This document shows, in pieces, positions 31,474-41,158 of a stretch of 42,258 bases of DNA; the first letter of the stretch is position 1; each line of letters begins with the position of its first letter. The notes below the pieces were generated by a model. That model had not been told where the DNA came from. It made no database searches and saw only the letters and a list, made by a program, of their open reading frames with translations. The stretch lies in contig SWDT01000303.1 of assembly GCA_009193035.1 (NCBI GenBank), positions 1 through 42,258 of the forward strand, given 5' to 3'. Both the position numbers and the translations under genes were made by a program. This DNA comes from Halicephalobus mephisto (lineage: Eukaryota > Nematoda > Chromadorea > Rhabditida > Panagrolaimidae).

Positions 31474-31937
31474 TTAGTATTAAGGTTCTCTGGATACCTG
31501 GTCACTGATCATTTCTAAATTTACTAAGGCGATAAGTATTGACAAATGTGATAACTAATAGTTGTGTGAACTTTCTTCTGAATAAATACCGAAAGTATAG
31601 TTAAATTAGTTACATATGGAAAGGGTTACAGAGAAATCATCAAAAGAAGAAATTAAAATAAAAGAAATTTTAGTGTTTAGATGTTCCTATTCGTAAGAAC
31701 TTTTGGCAAGCTGTTGGAATAAAAAATTTATATTTTACGAGAAATGCGAGTAGACTGATTATCTCTTTGAAAAAACAGTTTTGGACTAATTTGTTCAGGC
31801 TAATTTTGACTCTCGAGTGGTTTCATATGAAAATTATTCGTAAACGTATTTTCTTTAAAATATTTTCCAACGTTCTGAAACCTTCCATTATATTTTTAAA
31901 AATTCTAGAGGATTTTTAGAAGCAACAACAAAAAATT
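31474..31937. other. Spacer between PPME1 and repeat copy 2
   Basis: AT-rich. Near 31860..31935 it carries a few degenerate TTC/GAA repeat units immediately before the 2.7-kb repeat, as on the left side of copy 1. No gene seen. Confidence 0.45.
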
Positions 31938-33550
31938 GGTTCTTCTGTAACCCCCAACTTTCCGATTTAGATAATTATAGGTGTTTTTTTGATGAGAAAT
32001 TAAACAAAGTAGAATTAATTCATAGCGTTTGATTTGATTAGTCTCTGAATCTTTTGTTCATTGAAGCAATATATTAGGAGAATGTTCAGAAATTCAGGTT
32101 GTTCTATTTATTAGTTATCATTCATTTTGAAGTATTAGAGAACACACTGAAAGACGGATAGTTTCGAGGAAATTCAAAATCTGACATTTCTAAGATACTA
32201 TCCACGACTATTTCAGGAGAGTTAGAAAACTAGGTAGTTGAGTAAATAAATTAATTCTTAAAATAAGTGAGGAGTTATTTGTTCCGTAATGGGATCTGAT
32301 AAACGAATGAGTCAGAAGGTGTAACTCTTTGGATCACTCAGACATTATTTATAAAGTAAAAATAAGAATTGGAAAACCTGAAGAGGATAGTACCCACAAT
32401 TTCCGTGTATTTGAATTGTTTGGATACTATTTCGTTAATGAGAAAGAATTTCTGGTTATGACCAATATTCCTCATTTTTAGTTTCACTTTTTTAAGACTA
32501 TCTCAACACAATGAAAGTGGTTCGAAAATAGAAAAGATGTGGACACTCTCGGACAAGTTTAGGAATTTTATTCATTTGTATGATAGTCATTTAACAGTGA
32601 TAAAAATAAGCTTGTATTCAGTTCCGTATGATATCACATGTTGTGATGTTTATCATATGAGAATTCGGTGGAGCTTTTGATCCAACTTGAAAAAGATTTG
32701 TTTCCATTGAAGATTTCATTTCGAGGTTCTAACTCAAGGTTTTATTAAGTTATTTAAGGATTTTGAGAGGAGTACGATCTGTTTAGAATCTTCACTTAAT
32801 TATTGAGGTTTTGAGTTTCATGAGTCGTTTGAAATAAAGGGTCAGTTTCTTTGATATTCAAATTCTCTAGTATTATGGAATTCAGACTGTAATATATGTG
32901 GGATATCGTAGAAAACAAAAATCTGAATTGAATAGTTCAAAACATTCCAGAATTCGATTGTTTTTTATTTATGGAAAATTATTTTTCAAACTTTTTTACA
33001 ACAATGCTTCAAAAATGACCATATCTTAGTGAATAGGAGGTCTGAAGAGATATCAATGTACTTATAATTACACTAATACAAATATATCTGAATAACAGCT
33101 GAACCATGTCTTTCTGTGATTTCTAGAGGAAGATATGAAAACGTGTCCTATGACCCCCAACACAGTTCGTATTTGAGAAATTTCATTCACCATAACAGCT
33201 AAGGGTTGACTACTTGAAATGTTGTTAAGAAATACTTATTACATGATTCTATAAGATCAGATCGATTCCTTTTTTACTTAAAATTAGAGAAAAAAGTGAT
33301 TAAATTAGTTAAAAATATCAATATGTCTTTAGATAAAATACAATTATTTTCTTCACTTTTAGTGCTTATTTAGTCTGTAAAAACTATGTTCACTTTATAA
33401 ATATGTCAATAGGTGTTTATTGACAACGGAAAGAAATACATTTCATTAAATATTGAGTTTCAAGCCGAAGCTAAAAGTGTACACTGGCAAATTTGCCATT
33501 GGCCCTGAAGCGGTGATTGAAAAAATAAAAAATTTAGAGAATTTGTTTAG

Positions 33551-33618
33551 ATGGTTTAGTGGTTAAAATTAAAGCTTTTAAGCCGTTTAAACTGCCGAGG
33601 TTCGATTCCCGCAGGGCA
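33551..33618 (+). other. tRNA-like region with Pol III A/B boxes (copy 2)
   Basis: A box TGGTTTAGTGG at 33552..33562 and a consensus-perfect B box GGTTCGATTCC at 33599..33609. The sequence around the A box (ATGGTTTAGTGGTTAAAATT) is tRNA-like, but the T-stem and acceptor stem do not pair. It is better preserved than copy 1 (4478..4545). Confidence 0.6.
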
Positions 33619-33659
33619 CAAGGATTTCGAGTCGTCCCCCATGAATAATAGAAATTGGG

Positions 33660-33965
33660 TAATATTGGAGGATGGGGTACCAGAAGTGGAGCATAGGGTA
33701 ACAGAAGGCGAGGATGGGGTAGCAGAAATGAAGAATAGGGTAGTAGGTAGGGAGATTACTGTAACGAGAAAAAGAGTACTGTAATACAAAAATAGGATAC
33801 TGTAACAGGCAAAATAGGTACGGTAATAGACCAAGGAGTACGGTAATGAAAAGGATGTATACTGTAACAGGAAAAAGGAGTACTGTAACAGGAAAAAGGA
33901 GTACTGTAACAGGAAAAAGGAGTACTGTAACAGGAAAAAGGAGTACTGTAATTAATAGGTAAAAA
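33660..33965. repeat. 21-bp minisatellite (copy 2)
   Basis: Units GTACTGTAACAGGAAAAAGG(A), nearly identical over the last four, degenerate to the left. The 144-codon minus-strand frame across it is a by-product of the 21-bp period. Confidence 0.85.
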
Positions 33966-34504
33966 TGAAAGTGGAAAAATAGCGTTTTCTTCGCTTCTCT
34001 GACAAGAGTTTTATTCTCCACTTTCTTTGACAGAAAAAGTGATGATTCATCTCAGATTCGAAGAGCAAAATATGCATCATGGGGTAATCGGACCCGTAGA
34101 TTCCGAATCTGAAGTCAGAATTGAGGGTTGACTTTCAAATTCAGGAGATTCTGAGTCCCGAATTCTGAAGTTTCTGCTTTTATCGATGATATCTGTCATT
34201 CGAAGGTTCAAAAATCAAATAATAACTTCTGAAATCATTTGGAAGGTATTAGTTGGATATCTGGAAACTGCTGTTAGTGATATCGATAACTAGAGTATTA
34301 ATATGAAAAATATAGAATATAATGAAATTCTCCATTCAGTTGATGTCTAAGAGAAGGAACAACTCTTAATTCGACTCTTTCTTTTTCTAGAAAGGAAAAG
34401 AACATTTCAAAAATTAATCATATTGAAACTGTTCTACGATCTCTCAGAGCAAATTAACGGATCTTCCCCATCTGTTGCCCAATTGGTTCAATCATCTGAG
34501 TAAC

Positions 34505-34510
34505 AAAAAA
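34505..34510 (-). terminator. Pol III T-run terminator of 5S copy 3
   Basis: Six A on + (T6 on -), two bases beyond the 3' end of the minus-strand 5S gene. Confidence 0.75.
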
Positions 34511-34512
34511 GA

Positions 34513-34630
34513 GCTGGGAGCACTGGAGATTCCCAGGACGTCTCCGATCCAAGTACTAATCGAGCCCTAGGGCGTTTCACTGGCCAGATCGGACGGGATG
34601 GCGTGCTTTCACCCTGGTTTGACCCCTAGC
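34513..34630 (-). rRNA. 5S ribosomal RNA gene (copy 3, end of repeat copy 2)
   Basis: 118 nt. It differs from copy 2 by one base in the 3' strand of helix I (CTCCCAGC for CTCCTAGC), giving an A-C mismatch in the closing helix. The internal promoter and T6 terminator are intact. The upstream 35 bp match those of copy 1 closely. The SL1 RNA gene is 2.2 kb further along on the same strand. Confidence 0.92.
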
Positions 34631-34665
34631 GATGGGGGATTTTTCTGACTAGATCGCTTTTTTCT
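34631..34665 (-). promoter_or_regulatory. Conserved 5S upstream element (copy 3)
   Basis: Reverse complement reads GCGATCTAG, TCAGAAAAATCCCCCATC just before the 5S 5' end. It is nearly the same as 2095..2129 upstream of 5S copy 1, although the two genes lie in different surroundings. Confidence 0.45.
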
Positions 34666-34899
34666 TTTTTGTAGTAGGTGAGAGAAAAGACAGTTTTGAC
34701 ACAGCATACGAAAACACCTCTCTCCAGAGAAATGCAATTATTTAGAAAATTACCTGTCTGACATGACTATAAAAATTTTTTTTTCATTATTAATCAAATA
34801 CTTCAGTTCCATTTCCACTAGATAGATGAAACCTTTTCAAGGAGTAAATTAGAAAATATGACGATTTAAGAATTCTTCCCACCGAAATCATACTTCTTT

Positions 34900-35285
34900 G
34901 AAATCACCGAAACTGAAAACTACATTCTCACAATGTTTCTACTACGAACATGCACACTTTAACCCTGTCGATGATGATTTCGTTCTCTATTGTTTGTGCG
35001 AGATAGAAAATAAATAGTGAATTCATTTGATTGCCACTAATTTCAACTATCCTTGCTTAGATACCACAAAGTGAGACTCCAAGTGTCTCCATTCAGAGTT
35101 GTTCCATCTCCCAATTGTCTGAAAATGTCTTTGATTATAGCTTCATCCTTGTCTTTTGAGAGCATCGGTGATTCTTGGATCAGTTACTCTGTTGTTTTCT
35201 CTGATCTTCTAGAGTTCCAAACAGATGAAAGGAAGTCGTAATGATCTCAATCGTCTTCTGTTTCTGTCTGGAACAAGTGGATACC
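34900..35285. repeat. Diverged 0.4-kb block, copy A
   Basis: Aligns by eye with 37455..37860 (copy B). Landmarks are GTGAATTCATTTGATT, a 23-bp identity at 35140..35162 and TTTCTGTCTGGAAC at the far end. Indels between the copies are not multiples of three throughout. On the minus strand both copies encode SKDKDEA and neighbouring residues, so the block may be a decayed exon, but stops and shifts interrupt it here. Confidence 0.6.
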
Positions 35286-36838
35286 ATATTCTTGAGTTTC
35301 CTTTTTTTCATTAACTGAGGTCGATCGCTTGGGTGGGGACAACTGAGGAACTTGCTACTATATTCCTTTGATCCACAAGGAAAGTGGAGAACCATATCTT
35401 TTTAAGAGACGAAATCTCCACACTTAATAAAGACCCATCTTCTTAGATCCCTTGTACATCTTTCCGGGCCTCCCTACTCAAACAATTTTGAATCATCTGC
35501 AATTTCTGATTCTTCATCTCATTCCATGTCAATTAATCCGATTGTTTTTCCTTTAATATTACTCAACTGTTTCTTCGTCAGTGATCGACTCCTAGGCTAG
35601 TTTCTTCTCCGAAGTTAATTCCATTTCCTTTTCTGTTTTATCCATCGAAATAAATTTTCTGCTTTCAGTTTAAAAATAATCCAAAGCTATGGATTCTTTC
35701 TTACTATCAATGGAGGATATTTTGAAAAAAATGTTACTTCGACTATCACGGTATGAGGTTATAAATGTATCTAATTTCTTGATTTCATTTCTGTTTTTTT
35801 AATGAATTTCTCAAAGGAATTAATTTGTTTTCACACTCCGGATCAAATAATAGAATATATTCAAGTATTATTTTGTTCGTCCGAGAGATTTAAAATTAAC
35901 TAATCACAGAAATATTGTATTTCTCCTTCATTCTATCTTTGATGGAGAGATTAGGAAAGATTTAAATCTAAATTATAAAATAGTATTACATAACTGAATA
36001 TGAGAAGTTGATTGAATTATTAGTATTATCAGTGTGTTGGATTTTTGTTTTATTCTAATATGGAAGAGGAATTTTGTTTCTCTCACCATGACCTCCCAGA
36101 CAGTCAGCCTTCGATACTAATTATTCGGTTCGACAGTGGAGGTCCCGGGACCACCCACATCGCTCTCAAAAATACAACAGCCATTCCTAGTCTCTTCTCG
36201 CGAAATATCTTCAATTGTCTGTTTCGATAATCACACAATAAAAACACGAAAAAGAATAGTGATCAAATTTATGAAAATAATAGCAGATATTAAGGTAGAA
36301 AAACAAGATGTAAGTTGTTTATAGAATAAAATTAATTTTTATCCATTTTGTCCTTTGATTAGATGTTGAAATTGTCTTTTTATTCATTTTCATTAACTGC
36401 AGAATGATATGAATTCATGTTCTGATCAACACTTGATCACTATCAACACAACAACTGTTCATTTTCTTCTAAAAATACTGTAACATAAAAAATAATAAAT
36501 ACTTGATCTATGATTAAATACAAAGTCTCAGAAATGAGAAACTCAAATTGCTTTTTTGATGTAGTTTTTGTTCGATAATTAGCCTTTTTTGCATAATTCT
36601 AAATTTAGTTTTAATATGAGGTCTTCTATGCCTTTGGATCTTGATTTTCATTCTAGTTTGACTTGAATGAACGAAAGCTGAGTCATTAGATAACTGTACA
36701 AAACCCATCTGTATTTGTTAATGGCGTTTTAATCGTATAATAATAATTGTTTTTCATTCTAAAATTTCTTACTTGAATTGAATAAAATTAATTGTTTTAA
36801 TTTAGAAATAACAACGATTAAGAAAAATACTTTTATAA
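35286..36838. other. AT-rich region with decayed coding-like patches
   Basis: On the minus strand around 35640..35480 there is an acidic coding-like patch (MDKTEKEMELTSEKK, later DEESEIADDSKLFE) broken by stops. On + at 36045..36310 two overlapping frames (MEEEFCFSHHDLPD and, shifted, PFLVSSREISSIVCF) end at a donor-like GTAAGT (36309). They look like remnants of one or more genes, but I cannot name them. Confidence 0.35.
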
Positions 36839-36937
36839 GCTTCCAAATAGAAAGCATTCCAAAATTTGATCCCATTCCCGCCACAAGACTTCTCAAGAGC
36901 GGAATTCAATGTTACCTCAAACTTGGGTAATTAAACC
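36839..36937 (-). ncRNA. SL1 spliced-leader RNA gene
   Basis: The minus strand from 36937 to 36916 is the canonical 22-nt SL1 leader (GGTTTAATTACCC... ending TTTGAG), an exact match to the sequence shared across many nematodes. It is followed at once by the donor GTAACATTGAA, as in the Caenorhabditis SL1 RNA (GTAAACATTGAA from memory). The Sm-binding site AATTTTGGA lies at 36866..36858 and a terminal hairpin (GCTTTC/GGAAGC stem) ends at 36839. Total length is 99 nt. The RNA supplies the trimethylguanosine-capped leader for trans-splicing. It shares body segments with the variant SL gene at 71..168. The opposite strand encodes a peptide-like frame that is only a by-product of RNA conservation. 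Confidence 0.96.
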
Positions 36938-36949
36938 GAAGAAGGAGTT

Positions 36950-36968
36950 TCTTATCGATGTGTTCAGT
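36950..36968 (-). promoter_or_regulatory. Candidate proximal promoter element of SL1 gene
   Basis: TGAACACA followed by CGATAAGAA upstream of the leader start, resembling the block upstream of the variant SL gene. It is a plausible PSE for Pol II small-RNA transcription; support is limited to this pair. Confidence 0.35.
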
Positions 36969-37454
36969 AAATTTAGGTTTTTCATTTCTGTGAGATCAAA
37001 TTGACTGGGAGGGAAAAAACAAGAACATAATTGGAAAGGAAATGTCAGGAAAATAAAGAAAGGAGTGAACGTGTGATGATTGTCTTCGCTTTTCGATAAC
37101 CAAAATCTCACAAACAAGTCAAGAAATCAGATCAAGTCTGATTTCAGGTTCTTTAAGACAAGGTGGTCACTAGAAAAGAAATCGTATCAAACAGTTGTTT
37201 GTAGTCAGAAATTGCAAATTCAATGTTTCTTTTCTTATTTTTGTATTGTATGATGGGATGTTTCTATTCTAAGCATTTATTTTACAGTTTTTAGAACTTT
37301 AATTTCGAAATTGAAAGAGATTTTGAGTAACTTTATTGTAAATACACTTTGTTCAGTTCTAACTCTAGAAGTGGGATATAAATTCCTGGAACAGAAACGT
37401 CACACAACCGTTGCACATGCACCTTGATGATAAAGCTTGAATAATGATAATCAT

Positions 37455-37860
37455 GCATCTTTGAAGTTACTGAAACTGACAAAACTAAACCGCTTTGATA
37501 TTTTTACTGCAAATATACGCTTTGATTCTATCAATGGTGTTTTATTCTGCATCGTTTGTGCAAAAAAGTAAATATTGAATTCATTTGATTATTACTGATT
37601 TCAATTGTTTTACTTAGATACTGCAAAATGAGAGTGATTCTGAGTATCTGTACTCAGAGTTGGCTCATCTTGATTATTTCTTAGAATGTTTTTTATTTCA
37701 GCTTCATCCTTGTCTTTTGAGAGTAGATCAACGAGTGTGGCAGGAAATCTCGGATCAGTGGATTTTATATTCTTTCTGATTTTCCGAAGTTACACACATA
37801 TTTAAGAGAAAAGTGCTTAGAATTTTGATTTTTTTGTTTCTGTCTGGAACTGTTGGGTTC
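37455..37860. repeat. Diverged 0.4-kb block, copy B
   Basis: Counterpart of 34900..35285. The minus strand has an uninterrupted frame including TDPRFPATLVDLLSKDKDEA and on to a stop next to CAGTATCTAAGTAA, so this copy may retain a coding exon better than copy A. Domain unknown. The SL1 gene lies between copies A and B. Confidence 0.55.
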
Positions 37861-37968
37861 TTGAATTTTTTTCTGTTACTTTTGATATTAGATTTTATTT
37901 ATTTTTCAAAATAACTTTGAATCACAATATTTATTGTGATCTCGTTCAAGAGTAGATCAGTCTTCCAT

Positions 37969-38356
37969 ATGAAAAGCCTTGAATTTATGAATATATTTGT
38001 TTTCTCTGGGAAAGATCTGCTAGTTAATTTGAAAAAGGTTATTGATAAGTTAGACAGTATTTCATTCAATTATTGTAAAAAATACGACAGTTCTGTTCCT
38101 CATGGAAATTCTCTATATATGACTATCAATTTTGTGAGTCAATAGATTGTTGTAGTTTTCTGATCAGTAAACATAGGATGTTATCAATATTGATACAGAT
38201 ATTAGAAATCTTTTCCTAAAACTGATTATTCGATGGATATTGCCTTCAGTTAAGAAATTGACAGTTCAGATTAGTGATCCTCTTCCTTCAAATATTACAG
38301 ATCTCTTGTTGGAAAATCCAAGTGAATTCTATTTACCCTCAGAGAATGATTTTTAG
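37969..38356 (+). CDS. Small two-exon gene, function unknown
   Basis: Exons 37969..38133 and 38177..38356 are joined by a 43-nt intron (GTGAGT...CATAG), exactly the common intron size of this genome, with phase 0 on both sides. The product is 114 aa. Exon 1 starts MKSLEFMNIFVFSGKDLL and contains KKVIDKLDSISFNYCKKY. Exon 2 contains NLFLKLIIRWILPSVKKL, then TVQISDPLPSNITDLLLE, and ends near SENDF. An acceptor-like GATCAG lies nine bases before the ATG. The frame extends upstream without an ATG, so it may instead be the 3' part of a longer gene. I do not recognise the family. Confidence 0.5.
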
Positions 38357-38590
38357 CAGTATACAATAACCATTTCAGGCACGCACACTCATCTCCTCCT
38401 CCCTCTTAAAAGCAAATATGGGCGTTTGCCGATTTGGCCACTATATTCCTACAAAAAATTCAATTACCTTTTGTTATTATTGCTTTTGGCAAGGTTCGCT
38501 TTAACAGAATTTCTAGCACACCCCGTTTCCCTCTGGAAGGGTGACAGTAGTTGTTTCACTTTTCCTTGATTATAAGTGACAAATAAAAGA
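38357..38590. other. Unexplained GC-richer block
   Basis: 38390..38570 is clearly richer in G+C than its surroundings and includes CCCTCTGGAAGGG, a small hairpin. Read on the minus strand it contains an Sm-like GAATTTTTTG (about 38463..38454), but no match to U1, U2, U4, U5 or U6 snRNA was recognised. It directly precedes the protease remnant. Confidence 0.3.
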
Positions 38591-38958
38591 TGCTTATTGA
38601 AAAATTAAAACCATTGTCAATTTATGACATTATAAATATAGCACATAAATTAAAAATTAATAACTTCAGAGGAGTATTCATGTGAGATACTCTTCCAAAC
38701 AGATTAATAAAATAGAAAGTGGAGTCATAAATTTAGATATTTGTAAAAATACTGGCACTCATTGGGTTTGTTTTTATAAAAATAAAGAAAAGGGTCAGTA
38801 TTTCGATTCCTTTGGATTGGATCCTCCTATTGAATCACAGAATTGCTTAAATTCAGAAATTTAATACACATTACTGTGGTTACTACTGTTTACTTATTTT
38901 AAAGTCATTGGAGAAATATGATTTTAGGGAGATTGGGATAAATAAAATAGATCCATGA
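38591..38958 (+). pseudogene. Decayed adenain-like cysteine protease (Maverick/Polinton type)
   Basis: Three frames in succession carry parts of one protein. The first (ATG at 38591) has LSIYDIINIAHK and FRGVFM and hits TGA at 38683..38685. The second (38682..38864) has SGVINLD, GTHWVCFYKN and YFDSFGLDPP. The third (from 38863) has HYCGYYCLLILK and ends at 38958. The His in GTHW, Asp in YFDSF and Cys in YCGYYC are in the order of the adenovirus-type maturation protease found in Maverick/Polinton transposons and adintoviruses. One stop and two frame changes make it a pseudogene unless the assembly is wrong. No polymerase, integrase, ATPase or capsid gene was recognised beside it. Confidence 0.75.
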
Positions 38959-38960
38959 GA

Positions 38961-39179
38961 TTAGATTTTGTGATGACCATGAGCTAATCTATCAATTTTA
39001 TTTTCTAAAATATACCTTTTAAACTCTTCCTTACAATTATCATCACCACTCAATGCAACTTTATTTTTTAAAGTGGCGCGTATTTTTGTTCTTGGCGTTA
39101 TGTTTTGAATTTTTTCAAAAATTACTTTGCCAGCTGAATCCTTCAGAATAACTTCCCATGCAGAACACTTTTTATTCAC
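38961..39179 (-). CDS. Hypothetical protein, 72 aa, upstream of Ubl gene 1
   Basis: The frame starts MNKKCSAWEVILKDSAGK, continues with FEKIQNITPRTKIRATLKNK and ends KIDRLAHGHHKI. It converges with the protease remnant (3 bp gap) and is divergent from the first Ubl gene. A shorter, diverged relative (NITPKTQKRA) is found on the minus strand in the same position upstream of the second Ubl gene (about 41590..41665), which argues that it is or was a real coding unit duplicated with the Ubl gene. No domain recognised. It may be the 3' part of a longer gene. Confidence 0.4.
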   Translation of the reverse strand: MNKKCSAWEVILKDSAGKVIFEKIQNITPRTKIRATLKNKVALSGDDNCKEEFKRYILENKIDRLAHGHHKI

Positions 39180-39223
39180 TGATTTTTATAGATTTATCAC
39201 TTAAATTTTAGCTTTTATGAAAC

Positions 39224-40901
39224 ATGAAACTCCTGATTGATCTGCAGGACCACGAAGGAAAGTCACATCGAATTGTGCCATTTATATTCGAAGATCAGGT
39301 TTACTCTTTAATTCATTTAAATAAATTCTAAAAATATATCTCAGGCGATTTTCGATCAATTGGAAAGCGAAATATATTCAACTTTTGGAATCAAGATGAG
39401 AGATCGAGAATTATTTCACAATGGTCGGGACGTACAATTTGATTCGAATAGTACTCTATCTGAAATTGGATTAAAGGATATGGATACAGTGATCGTGGTG
39501 AGTGATTTTATAATGATATTCTTTGTTTTTGTTATATGGACATGATTTTTAATATACATCCTGCTAGATTCATCTTTATAGTTAGGATTTAAAAACATCT
39601 TCTTATCTATGCAGAAATGATTTTAACTTATGGTTGATATAATGTATTTCAGAAACATTCACGTCTTGATCATTGGAAGGTATATGTCAACAAAGTAAAT
39701 GAATTTCAGAAAACGCGGTACAGCAATCTGAAGCAATATATGGCTGTTACTGCTCAGGACTATTATGATATGCTTCATGAATCTTCATTTTTTGGTGCCT
39801 ACCCCGAGTTCGAATCAAAGGTCTCGAATCTCCATCAGCCGATTGCCAAATACTTGGACAACAATACTTCTCCGATTATGAATGCCGCAACGCATTTCTT
39901 TAAGTTGAAAGTGTTCGATGGAAAGAATCCTGTTGTTAAATTTGAAGATGTGGACCTAGATGAAGGTTCAAAAGCCGCTGTTATATGCAATGTCAAGATT
40001 GGTTCTGATGTATTTCGATATCGCATAAAGACCAACCATAGTGCCGGACACAGGAGACAAGGTAATGTTTATTTAGTTGACTGCCATCTCAAATAAGTAA
40101 ATGGATCTTGAGTAGATAACTATTTTATGATCCCAAATGATTTCTGCTGATTTTCCTAATTCGATTGTTTCTGTCTTTCGTTGGAATTTGGATCTCATTG
40201 AATTATTTTGCTACAAGTTTCTGGAAAGAATTAAAGTGGGTCCGAAGATTTTATTTGTTCCGAACTGCGTTAGTTCGGAATGCATTATATACATAGCAAG
40301 CGAGTGGATTCCTACATTTCGTAATTTTAAAGGCTTGAATCGAAGTAATGTGCTTCAGTCAGGTTAGTTTTTGTCTATATATGGTTTCAGTTTTAAAACA
40401 ACTTTGTCAAGAAAACGATCTTAAAAGTTATTTTCGATATCAATGAACATATTTGTTAAGTAATGCGTTCCAGAAAGCAATCGATGGCGTCGTGCTCTTG
40501 TCCAAATTTACTTCTTGTCTGTGTTCCTTTCGCTTGGAAGTATGCATGATGAAAACTTCGGAATCGACAACAACTTGAATCCTATTATTGTGGACTTCTT
40601 CGTGTTCAATTTTGATAATCCGAAGGAAAAGTTCTTAAATGAATATGTAAGTATGAAAATTCTGGGCGATTATTTTCGAGGCCTTTTGTTGGGTTGTCCT
40701 TCCGAAGATCGACTACAAATTGCCAAAGAATCTCTTCAAGAATGGAATTTTATCGACAATTTGGATATCACTTTGAAATTAATGGATCTGAAAAATGATA
40801 ATTTTTTGCGAGGAAATTTGGATTTCGATAAAAAGACAGAAGAACTTAAAGAATTCATAGAAAAAGTAAAGGAAAATATTTATGATTTCCTAGAAGAATA
40901 A
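39224..40901 (+). CDS. Ubiquitin-like domain protein with possible kinase-like region, interrupted
   Basis: Exons 39224..39298, 39345..39497 and 39653..40061 give an N-terminal beta-grasp domain (contains LFHNGRDVQF and LSEIGLKDMDTVIV, aligned to ubiquitin) and then about 130 residues including DVFRYRIKTNHSAGHRRQG. A second open segment, 40131..40362 joined in phase to 40474..40901, carries LIELFCYKFLERIKVGPK, IYIASEWIPTF and SLGSMHDENFGIDNNLNP followed by IIVDFFVFNF. The HDENFGID...VDF pattern recalls the catalytic-loop and metal-binding segments of kinase-like folds; that is inference. The two halves cannot be joined: every AG acceptor between 40062 and 40136 leads to a stop, in-frame TGA at 40128 or another near 40148. 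So it is a pseudogene, two genes, or an assembly indel. Acceptor TTTTAG ends at 39211. Stop at 40899, AATAAA at 40913. Confidence 0.55.
39558..39588. other. 31-bp conserved intronic segment (Ubl copy 1)
   Basis: In the intron after the Ubl domain. It starts ATCCTGCTAG and ends AGTTAGGAT, and is identical to 42126..42156 in the matching intron of the second Ubl gene, while the flanking exons differ at most amino-acid positions. Confidence 0.7.
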
Positions 40902-40912
40902 GTAAAATTCTT

Positions 40913-40918
40913 AATAAA
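40913..40918 (+). promoter_or_regulatory. Poly(A) signal of Ubl gene 1
   Basis: AATAAA, 12 nt after the stop codon at 40899..40901; a T-rich stretch follows. Confidence 0.6.
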
Positions 40919-41158
40919 GTTTTTAATTCTTTCTGGTTACGGCTGCTTACCTGTTTGCTGCATACGTTATTGGCATTAATTCGATTTACAAAAAAGGATT
41001 ATATCTTTTCGTAAATATTATTACAAGTATTTGGGTAGTCATTGAGCCAGTGTACCTAGTTAAAACATGCCTATTATATGACATCTCTAAGATTATTTTA
41101 GGGCAAAATAGATGAAAAGGGATGGAAATGATGAGATGAGAAAATGGGGGTGAGGGGA
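40919..41158. other. Intergenic spacer before the MITE
   Basis: AT-rich, with a G-rich end (41150..41158, GGGGGTGAGG). No gene or recognised repeat. Confidence 0.4.

Larger units (their letters stand above)
31938..34630. repeat. 2.7-kb composite repeat, copy 2 (5S gene + tRNA-like + minisatellite)
   Basis: Second copy of the unit at 2870..5627, same orientation, with scattered point differences and small indels. It ends with a minus-strand 5S gene. Unlike copy 1, no inverted 5S gene lies on its left. The minisatellite is more homogeneous here, with at least four in-phase 21-bp starts (33880, 33901, 33922, 33943). There is no protein-coding content and no visible target duplication. Confidence 0.87.

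Noticed and set aside
33587..34021. 144-codon minus-strand frame with repeated LLFPVTV
   Set aside because: Same minisatellite artefact in repeat copy 2.
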